NCBI RefSeq assembly: GCF_035917675.1
Contig: NZ_CP109104.1
Location: 3,906,001-3,970,000, forward strand
Direction of reading: 5' to 3'
Length of the DNA stretch: 64,000 nt
Source of the DNA: Streptomyces sp. NBC_01775
GTDB taxonomy: Bacteria; Actinomycetota; Actinomycetes; Streptomycetales; Streptomycetaceae
The number at the start of each line of letters is the position of its first letter. The stretch's first letter is position 1. This document shows, piece by piece, positions 24,911-35,076 of this stretch. The position numbers and the translations under genes were made by a program. The notes under the pieces were generated by a model. It was not told the origin of the DNA. It searched no databases and worked only from the letters and a program-made list of their open reading frames with translations.

Positions 24911-27127
24911 TCACGCCCCTCCGTTCCCTGTCGCGGCCAGCACGGCGGCGATGGCGAGCACCAGTGAGCCCGTCAGAAGCGCGCCCAGATAGGTCTGCAC
25001 GTTGCCGGTCTGCGCGCGGCGCACGGCGGCGCCCAGCAGCCGGGAGCCGCGCCCGGCGCCGTTGACGTAGGTGTCGACGACCTCGCGGTCCACGAAGCGC
25101 ACGAGCCGGGCGGCGCCCTGGAGCGGGCGTACGACCAAGGCGGCGTAGACGGCGTCCAGGTGGAATCCGGCGGCGGCGTGCCGGTGCAGCGGACCGAGCA
25201 GCAGCAGACCGGGGTCCACGTCGTATTCCGGATGGAGCGCGGCGTGCGCCGTGGTGTGCCGCCAGGTCGCGTACGTCACGATGCCGCCGACCAGTGCGAC
25301 TCCGGTGGAGAGCACGGAGGTGGTCAAGGTGGGCGCCAGGGAGCGGCCGTCGAACCAGTCGGGCAGCACGAGGAAGCCCAGCCCCGCCGCGAGGGAGGGC
25401 AGCGCGAGCGCCCACAGGACGGCGGTCATCACGACGGGCTCCCGGCGCTGGCCGTCGTCCGCGCGGCCGGGCGCGGGCATGGCCAGCTCCGTCTCGGGCG
25501 CCTGCTGCGGTACCGCCTCGGGCACGTGTTCGGCGGCCTTCTCGGCGCCGACGGCGAGCGGCACGGGGCCGCTGTCGGCGGCGGCCCCGGACACGGCACC
25601 GTTACCGGCGGGGCCGGGGGCGGAGGCGGAGGCCTCGGTGGCGGAGGCTCCGGTGGCGGGGGCTCCGGCAGGGGCACCGTGCGTTTCCCGGAGCGGGGCG
25701 CCGTGCGTTTCCCGGAGCGGGGCGCCGTGCGTTTCCCGGAGCCGCTCGGGGGCGCCTGCCAGCAGCCACAGGCGGGCCGCGTAGGCGGCGGTCAGGAGCG
25801 CGGTGAGCAGACCGGCGGCGAGGACGATCCATCCGGCGCTCACCGGAACACCGGGCGCCCCCTCGAACGCCGCGTGCGCGTCCCCGAAGGCGGCGTGCTC
25901 GGCAGCGGCCAGGACGGCCTCTTTCGAGAAGAATCCGGAGAACGGCGGGATGGCGGCCAGCGCCAGCAGTGCGATGGTCATCGTCCAGAAGGCATCCGGT
26001 GCGCGCTTGGCGATGCCTCCCGTACGGGCCATCACGGTGAGGGAGTTGGTGCCCGCGGCGTGGATGACGACTCCGGCGGCGAGGAAGAGCAGCGCCTTGA
26101 ACGCGCCATGGGTGAGCAGGTGGAAGACGGCGGCGCCCCGGTCGGCGACGGCCAGTGCGCCCGCCATGTAGGCGAGTTGGCTGATGGTGGAGAAGGCCAG
26201 GACGCGTTTGATGTCGTCCTGGGCGAGCGCCGCCAGCGCGGCGCCGGTCATCGTCAGCGCCGCCATCAGCGCCAGGACGACGAGCGCGGCCGAGGAGGCG
26301 GCGAAGACGGGCAGCAGCCGGGCGACGAAGTAGATCCCGGCGGCGACCATCGTCGCGGCGTGGATCAGCGCGGAGACCGGCGTGGGGCCCGCCATCGCGT
26401 CGGGCAGCCAGGAGTGCAGCGGGAACTGCGCGGACTTGCCCGCGACCCCGGCGAGCAGCAGCAGCGCGATCACCGTCGGATGCGACAGCTCGAACCCGGA
26501 CAGGGACGAGGTCACCCGGGTGACGACCGTGCTGATGCGGAAGCTGCCCGTCTCGGAGGCCAGGGCCAGGATGCCGATCAGGAACGGCACGTCGCCGAGC
26601 TTGGTGACCAGGAACGCCTTGAGCGATGCCGAGCGGGCCGCGGTCGTCTCCCAGTAGTGCCCGACCAGGAAGTACGAGCAGATGCCCATGATCTCCCAGC
26701 CGACGAGCAGCACGATCAGGTCGTCGCTGTAGACGACCAGGAACATCGCGGCTGTGAAGAGGGAGACCAGCGCGGCGTACGAGGGGTAGCGCGGGTCCTC
26801 GCGCAGATAGCCGGTGGAATACAGCTGCACACAGGAGGCGACGACGCCGACGAGCACCGCCACGAGGACGGCGAACCCGTCGAGCTGGAGGGCGAGTTGG
26901 ACCGGGAGCGCGTCGTTGCCCGTCGGGGTCAGCTCGGTGGCGGCGCGCAGCGGCGCCCCGCCGCCTTGGCGGACCGCGACGACGACGGCGAGCCCGGCGG
27001 CGACGACGGTCGGCAGGACGGCCAGCGGCCGGACGAAGCCGGGGGCCCGGCGGCCGAGCAGCAGCCCGGCCACGGCGCCGAGAAAGGGCAGCACGGGGAC
27101 GAGCGCTGCGAGGGTCGTGGTGCTCAC
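24911..27127 (-). CDS. nuoL: NADH-quinone oxidoreductase subunit L with a repetitive insertion
   Basis: A 738-residue protein, longer than the usual 610-640. It has the antiporter core ([40 protein letters not shown] with the key Lys, and [16 protein letters not shown]), and a C-terminal amphipathic-helix region. Residues of about 460-565 form a low-complexity Ala/Pro/Glu-rich insertion containing three in-frame copies of an 8-residue unit (RETHGAPL) encoded by 24-bp repeats. The GTG start overlaps the nuoK stop (GTGA). Confidence 0.93.
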   Translation of the reverse strand: MSTTTLAALVPVLPFLGAVAGLLLGRRAPGFVRPLAVLPTVVAAGLAVVVAVRQGGGAPLRAATELTPTGNDALPVQLALQLDGFAVLVAVLVGVVASCVQLYSTGYLREDPRYPSYAALVSLFTAAMFLVVYSDDLIVLLVGWEIMGICSYFLVGHYWETTAARSASLKAFLVTKLGDVPFLIGILALASETGSFRISTVVTRVTSSLSGFELSHPTVIALLLLAGVAGKSAQFPLHSWLPDAMAGPTPVSALIHAATMVAAGIYFVARLLPVFAASSAALVVLALMAALTMTGAALAALAQDDIKRVLAFSTISQLAYMAGALAVADRGAAVFHLLTHGAFKALLFLAAGVVIHAAGTNSLTVMARTGGIAKRAPDAFWTMTIALLALAAIPPFSGFFSKEAVLAAAEHAAFGDAHAAFEGAPGVPVSAGWIVLAAGLLTALLTAAYAARLWLLAGAPERLRETHGAPLRETHGAPLRETHGAPAGAPATGASATEASASAPGPAGNGAVSGAAADSGPVPLAVGAEKAAEHVPEAVPQQAPETELAMPAPGRADDGQRREPVVMTAVLWALALPSLAAGLGFLVLPDWFDGRSLAPTLTTSVLSTGVALVGGIVTYATWRHTTAHAALHPEYDVDPGLLLLGPLHRHAAAGFHLDAVYAALVVRPLQGAARLVRFVDREVVDTYVNGAGRGSRLLGAAVRRAQTGNVQTYLGALLTGSLVLAIAAVLAATGNGGA
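25677..25748 (-). repeat. 24-bp tandem repeat, three copies, inside nuoL
   Basis: Units at 25677-25700, 25701-25724 and 25725-25748; the third diverges at its end. The period is a multiple of three, so the frame is kept and each copy adds the eight residues RETHGAPL to a loop. Confidence 0.9.
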
Positions 27128-27567
27128 GCGTGCTGCCTCCCTGCGGAGCCGCCCTGGTCGGAGGGGGTGTCGGGGCCGGTGTCCGCGCCGTTGTCAGTGG
27201 CGGGTGTCACACTCGCCTCATCGCTTGAACCGCCGCTGGAGACGCCCCCTGGCGGGCCGCCGTCCTCACGGAGGTCCCTGAGTCTGTCGATGTCGGAGCT
27301 GCCGCGGTTGCGGTACACGAGCAGGACGATCGCCAGACCGATGCCGATCTCGGCCGCGGCGATGGCGATGGTGAAGAGGGTGAGCGCCTGGCCCGCGTGC
27401 AGGGTGTCGCGGAGCCAGACGTCGAAGGCGACGAGGTTGAGGTTGACGGCGTTGAGCATCAGCTCGACCGACATCAGCACGAGGATGGCGTTCCTGCGGG
27501 CCAGCACCCCGTAGAGGCCCACGCAGAAGAGGAGCACGGCGAGTACGGCGGGATAGGCGAGGTGCAT
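27124..27567 (-). CDS. nuoK: NADH-quinone oxidoreductase subunit K with extended tail
   Basis: A 147-residue protein, longer than the usual 100. Three helices occupy residues 5-90. The conserved membrane glutamates are present ([16 protein letters not shown] and [17 protein letters not shown]), which are needed for proton translocation. Residues 95-147 form a Gly/Ser/Asp/Pro-rich hydrophilic tail without recognisable domain. The ATG shares one nucleotide with the nuoJ stop (TGATG). Confidence 0.94.
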   Translation of the reverse strand: MHLAYPAVLAVLLFCVGLYGVLARRNAILVLMSVELMLNAVNLNLVAFDVWLRDTLHAGQALTLFTIAIAAAEIGIGLAIVLLVYRNRGSSDIDRLRDLREDGGPPGGVSSGGSSDEASVTPATDNGADTGPDTPSDQGGSAGRQHA

Positions 27568-28133
27568 CAGCGCTCGCCTCCCTTGTCCCGCCGGGAGAGC
27601 ACGATCGCGCCGACGAGCGCGGCCAGGAGGAGGACGGAGAGCGCTTCGAAGGGCAGCACCCAGTGCCGGAAGAGGGCGACGCCGGTGGCCTTGGACGAGC
27701 CTGCCACGGCGCCGTCGAGGTCGATCCAGGTGGAGCGGAAGGCGTCGACGACGACGGTCACCAAGGTGGCCGCCGCGGCGAGGGCGACGGTGAGCGCGAT
27801 CCAGCGGTTGCCGGAGTCGGCGTCGGGCGAGCGCCCGATGGGTGCCTTGGTCAGCATCAGCCCGAACAGAAGGAGGACGACGACGGACCCGACGTAGATC
27901 AGCACCTGCACCCAGGCGATGAACTCCGCGGTCAGGAGCAGGTATTCGACGGCGACGCCGCCCAGCGCCGCCACCAGCCACAGCGCGGCGTGCACGAGCT
28001 GCTTGGTGGTGACGGTGACCAGCGCGGCGCCGAGGGTGGCGAGGCCGACGAGGAGGAAGACGATCTCGACCCCGGTCGGGGAGAGAAAGCCGGGGTGGCC
28101 GGCGGCGAGCGGCTGCGCGGCGGCGAGGCTCAT
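27567..28133 (-). CDS. nuoJ: NADH-quinone oxidoreductase subunit J
   Basis: A 188-residue protein with five membrane helices. The family core is [33 protein letters not shown], with the conserved Tyr/Glu region and the helix-3 pi-bulge segment. ATG 28133 overlaps the nuoI stop (ATGA). It connects the quinone module to the pumping subunits. Confidence 0.94.
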   Translation of the reverse strand: MSLAAAQPLAAGHPGFLSPTGVEIVFLLVGLATLGAALVTVTTKQLVHAALWLVAALGGVAVEYLLLTAEFIAWVQVLIYVGSVVVLLLFGLMLTKAPIGRSPDADSGNRWIALTVALAAAATLVTVVVDAFRSTWIDLDGAVAGSSKATGVALFRHWVLPFEALSVLLLAALVGAIVLSRRDKGGER

Positions 28134-28759
28134 GCGTCGCCCTCCGACTGCGGCTGTTCCGGCGGGGGCTGCTCCTGCGTCCGGGCCTGCGAGGGCTGTT
28201 CCGGCGGGGGCTGCTCCTCGGCGGCGGCGAGCTTGTCGGCGGTCTTGCGGGCCGCCGCCAGCTCCTTGGGCTCCTCGGCGGCCTCGTCCAGCGCGGGCGG
28301 CTCGGGCACGGTCCACATCCACTCGCGGAGCCGGTCACGCTCGTGCGTCAGCTCGTGGATGTCCGTCTCCGCGTACTCGAACTCGGGCGACCAGAACAGC
28401 GCGTCGAAAGGACAGACCTCGATGCAGATACCGCAGTACATGCACAGCGCGAAGTCGATCGCGAACCGGTCCAGCACATTGCGGCTGCGCTCCCGTCCGC
28501 CGGGCGCCGCCGGAGGCACCGTCTCCTTGTGGGAGTCGATGTAGATGCACCAGTCGGGGCACTCGCGCGCGCAGAGCATGCAGACGGTGCAGTTCTCCTC
28601 GAACAGACCGATGACGCCCCGGGTGCGGGGCGGCAGTTCGGGCTGCGCGTCCGGATAGTGGTCGGTGACCGAACGACGGGTCATCGTACGGAGGGTGACG
28701 GCCAGGCCCTTTGCCAGGCCCGAGCCGAAGACCCCCCGCTCGGAAGCCGCGCGTGCCAC
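28130..28759 (-). CDS. nuoI: NADH-quinone oxidoreductase subunit I (2x[4Fe-4S] ferredoxin-like)
   Basis: A 209-residue peripheral subunit. It has two complete cluster motifs, [12 protein letters not shown] (near residue 52) and [12 protein letters not shown] (near 103), which bind clusters N6a and N6b. The last 55 residues are a Pro/Gln/Glu-rich tail with the repeated PPPEQP motif from a duplicated DNA segment. The GTG start lies 2 nt after the nuoH stop. In a complex without NuoEFG this is the natural entry point for electrons from ferredoxin. Confidence 0.93.
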   Translation of the reverse strand: MARAASERGVFGSGLAKGLAVTLRTMTRRSVTDHYPDAQPELPPRTRGVIGLFEENCTVCMLCARECPDWCIYIDSHKETVPPAAPGGRERSRNVLDRFAIDFALCMYCGICIEVCPFDALFWSPEFEYAETDIHELTHERDRLREWMWTVPEPPALDEAAEEPKELAAARKTADKLAAAEEQPPPEQPSQARTQEQPPPEQPQSEGDA

Positions 28760-28761
28760 GG

Positions 28762-29718
28762 CTACATCACCACCTTGACGACGCCGGTGAGGGCGATCTG
28801 GAAGAGGGCGAGCGGCACGAGCGCCGTCCACGCCAGCCGCTGGATCTGGTCCTCGCGCAGCCTCGGGTAGCTGACCCGCAGCCAGATGACGCCGAAGGCG
28901 AGGACCCCGGTCTTGAGCAGCATCCACACCCAGCCGAGGCTGTCGGCGGCCGGGCCGTGCCAGCCACCGAGGAAGAGCACGGCGGTGAGCGCGGAGACGA
29001 CGACGATGCCGGCGTACTCGGCGAGCAGGAAGAGCGCGAAGCGCAGCCCCGTGTACTCGGTGTACGCGCCGAAGATGATCTCCGAGTCGGCCACCGGCGC
29101 GTCGAAGGGCGGGCGTTGCAGCTCGGCGAGACCGGCCGTGAAGAAGACGACGGCGCCGATGAGCTGCCACGGCAGCCACCACCACTCCCAGACGCCGAGG
29201 ATCCCGGGAAGGGAGAGGGTGCCCGCCGCCATGGCGACGGAGGCGGCGGCGAGCAGCATGGGCAGCTCGTACGCCATGAGCTGGGCCGCGGTACGCAGGC
29301 CGCCGAGGAGGGAGAACTTGTTGGCCGAGGCCCAGCCGCCCATCAGCGAGCCGAGGATGCCGACGCCCATGACGGCGAGCACGAAGAAGATCCCCGCGTC
29401 CAGGGCCTGGACGACGCCGCCGTCGGGTGCGACGGGGATCGCGACCAGCACGAGCATGTAGGGGATCAGCGCCAGCGCCGGGGCGAGCTGGAAGACGCGG
29501 CGGTCCGCGCCGTCGGGGACGATGTCCTCTTTCTGGGCGAACTTGACGCCGTCGGCGACGAGTTGGGCCCAGCCGTGGAAGCCCCCCGCGTACATGGGCC
29601 CGACGCGGCCCTGCATATGGGCCATGACCTTGTGTTCGGTCTGGCCCACCAGGAGGGGCAGGACGAGGAAGGCGAGAAGTACGGCGACGATACGGAGAGT
29701 GATGTCGAGGGCGTCCAT
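28762..29718 (-). CDS. nuoH: NADH-quinone oxidoreductase subunit H
   Basis: A 318-residue, eight-helix membrane subunit that forms the quinone chamber. Diagnostic motifs: [24 protein letters not shown] split over the first loop, [17 protein letters not shown], and the [20 protein letters not shown] loop, in which the conserved acidic residues are present. The ATG shares one nucleotide with the nuoC stop. NuoH normally docks with NuoB and NuoD, and NuoD is not encoded here. Confidence 0.95.
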   Translation of the reverse strand: MDALDITLRIVAVLLAFLVLPLLVGQTEHKVMAHMQGRVGPMYAGGFHGWAQLVADGVKFAQKEDIVPDGADRRVFQLAPALALIPYMLVLVAIPVAPDGGVVQALDAGIFFVLAVMGVGILGSLMGGWASANKFSLLGGLRTAAQLMAYELPMLLAAASVAMAAGTLSLPGILGVWEWWWLPWQLIGAVVFFTAGLAELQRPPFDAPVADSEIIFGAYTEYTGLRFALFLLAEYAGIVVVSALTAVLFLGGWHGPAADSLGWVWMLLKTGVLAFGVIWLRVSYPRLREDQIQRLAWTALVPLALFQIALTGVVKVVM

Positions 29719-30869
29719 CAGTCCTCGTCCCTCCGGTCCTCGTCCCTTTTCCCTGCGTCTCCCGCTGCCTCGGCGGGTGTCTCCGCGTCTCCCGCTGCCT
29801 CGGCGGGCGGGGAGATCTCGCTGTCGCCGTCGGCCTCGGGGGCCGGGGAGGCCTTGCTGTCGCCGTCGACCTCGGGGGCCGGGGAGGCCTCCTGGGCCGG
29901 GGTCCCCTCCGGGGCAGGGGCCGGGGGCGCCTCCGGAGCCGGAGCCTCAGCGGCGTGGTGCCAGGGGGCGTCGGTGGAGCGCGGGGCCTGTGCACCGGAT
30001 GCCTTGTCCCGCGAGGTGGCCGACTGCTCGGGGGCCGGCGGCTCGGGACTCGACGGCTCGGGGGTCGGCGACTCGGGGGCGCGGGGCTCGGAGGCCGACG
30101 CGGCGGGCTTCTCCTCGCTCCCCGTGGGCGCCGTGGGCGCCGGAGGTTCCGTGGGCTCAGCGGGCTCCGCGGGCTTCTGCTGGGAGGTCGAGCCCGCGCT
30201 CGCCGAACGGGCGCGGCGCGGGGTGTCCCTGGTCGCGGTGCGGCGGGTGCGCTCCCGGGCGGGGGCCGGGGGAAGCTGGCCCTTGAGAGGGCCCCACTCG
30301 TTGGGGTCGGGGACGCCCGGGGGCAGCATCTGGCGGCGCTTGGGGCCGCCGTGCCCCGACTCCCCCGGCTCCTTGGCGCCGGGCCACGCCTTGGCGACGC
30401 GCGCCGCGAGGACGAAGTCCTTGCGCAGCGGGTGACCTTCGAAGGTGTCGGGCAGCAGCAGGGGGACGAGGTGCGGGTGGCCGGGGAAGTCGACGCCGAA
30501 CATCTCGTGGGTCTCGCGCTCGTGCCAGGCGGCGCCCGCGTACACGCCGGTCGCGGTCGGCAGCGCGGGGGCCTCGTGCGGCACCGTCGTACGGACGACC
30601 AGCCGGCGCACCCCGGTGCCGTCCGCCGTGGGCAGCGCCACCAGGTGGGCGCAGACGCGGAATCCGGTGCCCGGCTCGTCGACGGCGCTGAGCCAGTCGA
30701 AGAAGGTGCAGCCCAGCTCGTCGCGCGCGGTCGTCAGCGCCGCGATCCACACCTCGGCGGGTACGTCGACGGTGAGCAGCTCATAGGCGTGCTCGGCCGT
30801 CGCGCCCTCGCCGAACAGGTCGTCGGCGGCGCGCGGCAGCCAGCCGGGATGCTCCGCCGGGGCGGTCAC
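29718..30869 (-). CDS. nuoC: NADH-quinone oxidoreductase subunit C with long low-complexity tail
   Basis: Residues 1-200 are an ordinary 30-kDa subunit with the signature [18 protein letters not shown] (115-131) and LRKDF. Residues of about 205-383 are a Pro/Ala/Glu/Ser-rich disordered tail with tandem repeats ([39 protein letters not shown]). NuoC normally pairs with NuoD; the gene is followed by nuoH, so nuoD, E, F and G are missing. The GTG overlaps the nuoB stop (GTGA). Confidence 0.92.
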   Translation of the reverse strand: MTAPAEHPGWLPRAADDLFGEGATAEHAYELLTVDVPAEVWIAALTTARDELGCTFFDWLSAVDEPGTGFRVCAHLVALPTADGTGVRRLVVRTTVPHEAPALPTATGVYAGAAWHERETHEMFGVDFPGHPHLVPLLLPDTFEGHPLRKDFVLAARVAKAWPGAKEPGESGHGGPKRRQMLPPGVPDPNEWGPLKGQLPPAPARERTRRTATRDTPRRARSASAGSTSQQKPAEPAEPTEPPAPTAPTGSEEKPAASASEPRAPESPTPEPSSPEPPAPEQSATSRDKASGAQAPRSTDAPWHHAAEAPAPEAPPAPAPEGTPAQEASPAPEVDGDSKASPAPEADGDSEISPPAEAAGDAETPAEAAGDAGKRDEDRRDED

Positions 30870-31486
30870 GTCCGCTCCCCCTCGCCGTCCGGGCGCGCGG
30901 CCTGCGGCGGGTGCCCGGCCTGCGGCGGGTTCACCAGGCCGCTGGTGAGGGCCGCGGCCGGGGTGCGGCCCGCGTAACGGTCGGACGTCGACTCCGCGGC
31001 GATCTTCTCCTGGAGCTTCAGCACGCCCTGGAGCAGGGCCTCGGGGCGGGGCGGGCAGCCGGGCACGTAGACGTCGACGGGGATGATCTGGTCGACGCCC
31101 TTGGTGACGGCGTACGAGTCCCAGTAGGGGCCGCCGCAGTTGGAGCAGGCACCGAATGAGATGACGTACTTCGGTTCGGGCATCTGCTCGTACAGGCGCT
31201 TGACGGCGGGCGCCATCTTGTCGGTGACCGTGCCCGACACCACCATCAGGTCGGCCTGCCGGGGCCCGGGCGCGAAGGGGATGACACCCAGCCGGATGAA
31301 GTCGTGCCGGGCCATGGACGCGGCGATGAACTCGATGGCGCAGCAGGCCAGCCCGAAGTTGAAGACCCACAGGCTGTAGCGGCGGCCCCAGTTGAGCACC
31401 ACCTTCATCGGCTCGGGTGCCAGCCGGGCGAGCGGGCCGAGCCTGGGTCCGTCCGGCTGCGGTCCTTCGGTGATAGTTACGTCCAT
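30866..31486 (-). CDS. nuoB: NADH-quinone oxidoreductase subunit B (N2 cluster)
   Basis: A 206-residue subunit. All four N2 ligand cysteines are visible: the adjacent pair in [10 protein letters not shown] (near 47-48), GACSNCGG (near 112) and VPGCPPRPE (near 142). It reduces quinone in Complex I together with NuoD and NuoH. A short Pro/Ala-rich tail follows residue 180. ATG 31486 overlaps the nuoA stop by 10 nt. Confidence 0.94.
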   Translation of the reverse strand: MDVTITEGPQPDGPRLGPLARLAPEPMKVVLNWGRRYSLWVFNFGLACCAIEFIAASMARHDFIRLGVIPFAPGPRQADLMVVSGTVTDKMAPAVKRLYEQMPEPKYVISFGACSNCGGPYWDSYAVTKGVDQIIPVDVYVPGCPPRPEALLQGVLKLQEKIAAESTSDRYAGRTPAAALTSGLVNPPQAGHPPQAARPDGEGERT

Positions 31487-31848
31487 TCCAGGACGCCCTT
31501 CTTGTACGCGTACAGCAGGCCGACGGCCAGGAAGCCGAGGAAAAGGAACATCTCCACCAGCGTGACCCCGCCGAATCCGGGCGCGTCGAAGATTGTCGCC
31601 CAGGGGAAGAGGAAGACGGAGTCGACGGCGAAGATGACGTACAGGAAGGCGTAGACGTAGTAGCGGATCTGCGTGTGCGCCCAGCCCTCGCCGACGGGAT
31701 CGACTCCGCACTCGTAGGTCAGCATCTTCTCGCGCGTGGGAACGACCGGCCGCAGCAGCCGGCCGGCGGAGAAGGCCACGCAGACGAAGAGCACCCCGAC
31801 AACGGCGACCAGCCCGACGACCGAATAGCCGTGGAAATAGTCCGGCAC
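31477..31848 (-). CDS. nuoA: NADH-quinone oxidoreductase subunit A
   Basis: First gene of the partial operon. The 123-residue protein has three membrane helices and the NuoA signatures YECGVDPVG and the [20 protein letters not shown] helix (with conserved Glu/Asp). I chose the GTG at 31848 ([12 protein letters not shown]); the longer reading from 31917 adds an unconserved Arg/Thr-rich stretch. Nine further nuo genes follow without a real gap. Confidence 0.92.
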   Translation of the reverse strand: MPDYFHGYSVVGLVAVVGVLFVCVAFSAGRLLRPVVPTREKMLTYECGVDPVGEGWAHTQIRYYVYAFLYVIFAVDSVFLFPWATIFDAPGFGGVTLVEMFLFLGFLAVGLLYAYKKGVLEWT

Positions 31849-32053
31849 GTCCGCCCCGTCCTGTGTGGTCTGTCGCCTGTGTCGTGTCGGTGTGTACGTT
31901 CGAGGATCTGTACGCACGGGAGTCTAGGCCCTGAGAGGGCCGACGAGGACAGCCGCGTCACACTCCGGTGGAGGTGGAAGGTGGGGGTAACCCCACCCCA
32001 GGTCTCCGACGGCCCCCATGGCGTCCCCGGGACCGGGCGGGCAGGCTGAGGCC
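31849..32053. promoter_or_regulatory. Divergent promoter region between nuoA and the first histidine kinase
   Basis: The 205-bp gap is the only place to start the ten-gene nuo transcript and probably also the histidine kinase gene on the other strand. I see no convincing operator palindrome. Clear -10/-35 boxes could not be assigned by eye. Confidence 0.4.
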
Positions 32054-33286
32054 ATGAACGCGAGCCCTCCGTCGCCCTCTTCTGCCCCGGGGGCGCACGG
32101 TGCGGCAGCCGAGGGGGCTCACGGTGCGGCGGCCGGAGTGCCACCAGGGGCGGAGGGCGCCGCGGAATCGCTGCCTCCGCCGAAGGGCGCCCTGTCGCCG
32201 CAGACGTGGCGTGAGATCGCCCACCTGCTCCTCAGTGTCTTCACTGACACTCTCGCGTTCTTCTACATCGCGGCCGGAGTCTGGGTCGGCGGGCTGCTCG
32301 CGGTGACGGTCGTCGGGCTGCCCGCGCTGGCCTGCCTGCTGCTCGGATGCCGGCAGATCGGGAAGTTCGAGCGGGCCCGCGCGCGGGTGCTGCTGCGGCT
32401 GCGCATCGACGAGCCCAGCCCGCTGCACCCGGGCCGCCCCGGGTTCCTGGGCTGGATACGGGCGCAGCTGAGTGATCCGGTGGCCTGGCGGCAGGCGCTG
32501 TACTCCTTCATCCGGCTGCCGTGGGGCTGGTTCACCGCCATCGTGACGGCGTGCTCGCTCGTGGCCTGGCCCGCGCTGCCGTGGGTGGCCAGAGGGCTGA
32601 CCAACGTCGACCGACTGCTCATACGGGTCCTGCTGTCGCCCTCGGACGTGCTGGAGCGGCGCGTCGCCGAGCTGGAGTCGGATCGGGGGGTGGTGGTGGA
32701 TACCGCGGCAGCCGATCTGCGGCGGATCGAACGCGACCTCCACGACGGAGCACAAGCCCGCCTCGTCTCCCTCGCCATGGGCCTGGGCCTCGCCAAAGAA
32801 AAACTCCACGAAGACCCCCACACAGCCGCCCAAATGGTCGACCACGCCCACGACGAAGCAAAAATCGCCCTCCAAGAACTACGCGACCTCGCCCGCGGCA
32901 TACACCCCGCCATCCTCACCGACCGCGGCCTCGGCCCCGCCCTCTCCACCCTCACCGCCCGCTGCACCACCCCCGTCACCCTCAACACCGACCTCACCCA
33001 ACGACCCGCACCCGCCATCGAAGGCATCGCCTACTACACCGCCAGCGAACTCCTCCAAAACCTCACCAAACACAGCCAAGCCCCCCACGCCACCCTCGAC
33101 ATCTGGCGCACCCCACACCACCTCCTCCTCCAAATCCACGACCAAGGAAAAGGCGGCGCCACCCCCCACCCCGGAAGCGGCCTCACCGGACTCGCCGACC
33201 GACTCAACGCCGTCGACGGACTCCTCATCATCAACTCACCCCCCGGCGGCCCCACCACCATCACCGCCCAACTCCCCTGGAGATAA
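32054..33286 (+). CDS. Sensor histidine kinase 1 (putative-sensor domain, HisKA_3)
   Basis: A membrane kinase of about 410 residues. An N-terminal Ala/Gly/Pro-rich segment is followed by a PF13796-like membrane sensor domain (helices around VFTDTLAFFYIAAGVWV, VVGLPALACLLLG and WGWFTAIVTACSLVAW). Then comes the HisKA_3 phosphoacceptor RDLHDGAQARL, and an HATPase with N-box ASELLQNLTKH and G-box GKGG/GSGLTGLADRL. From the residue pair EL in ELESDRG to the stop, the DNA is identical to kinase 2. ATG 32018 is an alternative start. It is in one cluster with a LuxR response regulator. Confidence 0.9.
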   Translation: MNASPPSPSSAPGAHGAAAEGAHGAAAGVPPGAEGAAESLPPPKGALSPQTWREIAHLLLSVFTDTLAFFYIAAGVWVGGLLAVTVVGLPALACLLLGCRQIGKFERARARVLLRLRIDEPSPLHPGRPGFLGWIRAQLSDPVAWRQALYSFIRLPWGWFTAIVTACSLVAWPALPWVARGLTNVDRLLIRVLLSPSDVLERRVAELESDRGVVVDTAAADLRRIERDLHDGAQARLVSLAMGLGLAKEKLHEDPHTAAQMVDHAHDEAKIALQELRDLARGIHPAILTDRGLGPALSTLTARCTTPVTLNTDLTQRPAPAIEGIAYYTASELLQNLTKHSQAPHATLDIWRTPHHLLLQIHDQGKGGATPHPGSGLTGLADRLNAVDGLLIINSPPGGPTTITAQLPWR

Positions 33287-33355
33287 CCCCCACCAACCCC
33301 CACCCCAACCCGAACACCCAACACACACCCCTCGACCAACAACCCCCACCCCCAC
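32669..33355 (+). repeat. 687-bp exact repeat, copy 1
   Basis: Identical by eye over its whole length, without gaps, to 34294-34980 (constant offset 1625). It covers the last 205 codons of kinase 1, its stop and 69 nt of downstream non-coding DNA. Confidence 0.95.
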
Positions 33356-33576
33356 CCGAGCACGCGCCGAGGCCGCACCCGCGTGTGCCTCCGCATCCGC
33401 GTGTACCTCCGCACGCACCCCACGCACGCACCCGCACCCACGCACTCCCACGCCCGCCCCGCCCCACGTAGTGCTGGGGGCAGCCGCGAGGTAGTGGTCG
33501 AGGTAGGGGAAACCCCCGGACCGAGACGGATGCCTGCGCTATTACCCCGCACCGGGCCACAGCGGATCCTGGAGAC
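33287..33576. other. C/A-rich spacer between the two kinases
   Basis: No gene. The first 69 nt belong to the exact repeat. The strand-skewed composition (runs such as CCCCCACC, CACGCACGCACCC, almost no G) continues to about 33470 before normal composition returns. No terminator hairpin is obvious. Confidence 0.7.
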
Positions 33577-34911
33577 ATGGCTTCAGCACCCACGATCCAG
33601 CGTCGCCCCCTGGCGCTCCTCCTGTTGCGCGCTCCGGTCAGCCGGTGGGCCGCACGCGAGATGCTCTACGTCCTCAGCGGTTTCCCGCTCGCCGTGATCG
33701 CCTTCACCTGGTCCTTCGGCGCGCTGGGCCTCGGGGCCCTGCTGCTGATCACCTTCCTGGGGATTCCGGTCCTGGCGGTCGGGCTCGCGGGATGCCGGGC
33801 GCTGGGGCAGCTGGAGCGGGGGCGGGCCAGAGCGCTGCTGGGGCTCAAGGTGGGTGAGCCGGAGCCCGTGCGCGCGCTCCAGCGCTCCAGAGGGCCGATG
33901 GCCTGGGTGGGCGCGCTGCTGCGCAGCGGTGTCTCCTGGCGGCACCTGGTCTACACGCTCATACGTCTGCCCTGGGCGCTGGTCAGCTTCATCGTCGCGC
34001 TCGCCCTCTGGTGCTGGGGCTGGGCACTGCTGCTCTACCCCCTGTGGCAGTGGCTCTTCCCCCGTTACATGGACCGGCCGGCGCTCCAGATAGGAAGGGA
34101 AGGCTTCACCATCGCCTCCCCCGGCTACAAGGGGGCCTGGGTGCCGGACGGACCCGTCGAGGTGCTGGTGGTGTCCGTGGGGGGCCTGTTGCTCACGCTG
34201 CTCACACCCTGGGTCGTCCGGGGCCTCGTCCAGGTGGACAAATTGCTGGTCAGCGGCCTATTGGGGCCCTCTTCGCTGGCGGCAAGGGTGTGGGAGCTGG
34301 AGTCGGATCGGGGGGTGGTGGTGGATACCGCGGCAGCCGATCTGCGGCGGATCGAACGCGACCTCCACGACGGAGCACAAGCCCGCCTCGTCTCCCTCGC
34401 CATGGGCCTGGGCCTCGCCAAAGAAAAACTCCACGAAGACCCCCACACAGCCGCCCAAATGGTCGACCACGCCCACGACGAAGCAAAAATCGCCCTCCAA
34501 GAACTACGCGACCTCGCCCGCGGCATACACCCCGCCATCCTCACCGACCGCGGCCTCGGCCCCGCCCTCTCCACCCTCACCGCCCGCTGCACCACCCCCG
34601 TCACCCTCAACACCGACCTCACCCAACGACCCGCACCCGCCATCGAAGGCATCGCCTACTACACCGCCAGCGAACTCCTCCAAAACCTCACCAAACACAG
34701 CCAAGCCCCCCACGCCACCCTCGACATCTGGCGCACCCCACACCACCTCCTCCTCCAAATCCACGACCAAGGAAAAGGCGGCGCCACCCCCCACCCCGGA
34801 AGCGGCCTCACCGGACTCGCCGACCGACTCAACGCCGTCGACGGACTCCTCATCATCAACTCACCCCCCGGCGGCCCCACCACCATCACCGCCCAACTCC
34901 CCTGGAGATAA
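33577..34911 (+). CDS. Sensor histidine kinase 2 (putative-sensor domain, HisKA_3)
   Basis: A 444-residue paralogue of kinase 1. The N-terminal 239 residues form a different membrane sensor (helices around LSGFPLAVIAFTWSFGALGL, LLLITFLGIPVLAVGLAG, FIVALALWCWGWALLLYPLW and VLVVSVGGLLLTLLTPWVV) with a 40-residue loop absent from kinase 1. The C-terminal 205 residues are identical to kinase 1 at protein and DNA level. Identical catalytic halves imply both feed the same response regulator, encoded 165 nt downstream, from two different inputs. Confidence 0.9.
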   Translation: MASAPTIQRRPLALLLLRAPVSRWAAREMLYVLSGFPLAVIAFTWSFGALGLGALLLITFLGIPVLAVGLAGCRALGQLERGRARALLGLKVGEPEPVRALQRSRGPMAWVGALLRSGVSWRHLVYTLIRLPWALVSFIVALALWCWGWALLLYPLWQWLFPRYMDRPALQIGREGFTIASPGYKGAWVPDGPVEVLVVSVGGLLLTLLTPWVVRGLVQVDKLLVSGLLGPSSLAARVWELESDRGVVVDTAAADLRRIERDLHDGAQARLVSLAMGLGLAKEKLHEDPHTAAQMVDHAHDEAKIALQELRDLARGIHPAILTDRGLGPALSTLTARCTTPVTLNTDLTQRPAPAIEGIAYYTASELLQNLTKHSQAPHATLDIWRTPHHLLLQIHDQGKGGATPHPGSGLTGLADRLNAVDGLLIINSPPGGPTTITAQLPWR

Positions 34912-34980
34912 CCCCCACCAACCCCCACCCCAACCCGAACACCCAACACACACCCCTCGACCAACAACCCCCACCCCCAC
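34294..34980 (+). repeat. 687-bp exact repeat, copy 2
   Basis: Second copy of 32669-33355. Divergence begins abruptly at both edges, as expected for gene conversion or a segmental duplication. Confidence 0.95.
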
Positions 34981-35005
34981 AGGGCTGGAAGCCGATCCTG
35001 GTATT

Positions 35006-35058
35006 CCAGCATCTGGGATGCTGGGCACCGCAGGAAGTGTCGACCGCAGGAAATGTCG
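35006..35058. promoter_or_regulatory. Hairpin and 16-bp direct repeats before the response regulator
   Basis: CCAGCATC (35006-35013) pairs with GATGCTGG (35017-35024). Two 16-bp direct repeats, ACCGCAGGAAGTGTCG (35027-35042) and ACCGCAGGAAATGTCG (35043-35058), follow immediately upstream of the regulator start. They may be an autoregulatory site for the LuxR-type protein, or the hairpin may be a weak terminator. Confidence 0.45.
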
Positions 35059-35076
35059 CCATGGCCGGGGGGAAAT

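Noticed and set aside
33355..33470. CRISPR-like or direct-repeat array in the C-rich spacer
   Set aside because: The CACGCACGCACCC runs are simple-sequence DNA without constant repeats and unique spacers. No cas genes are present in the window.
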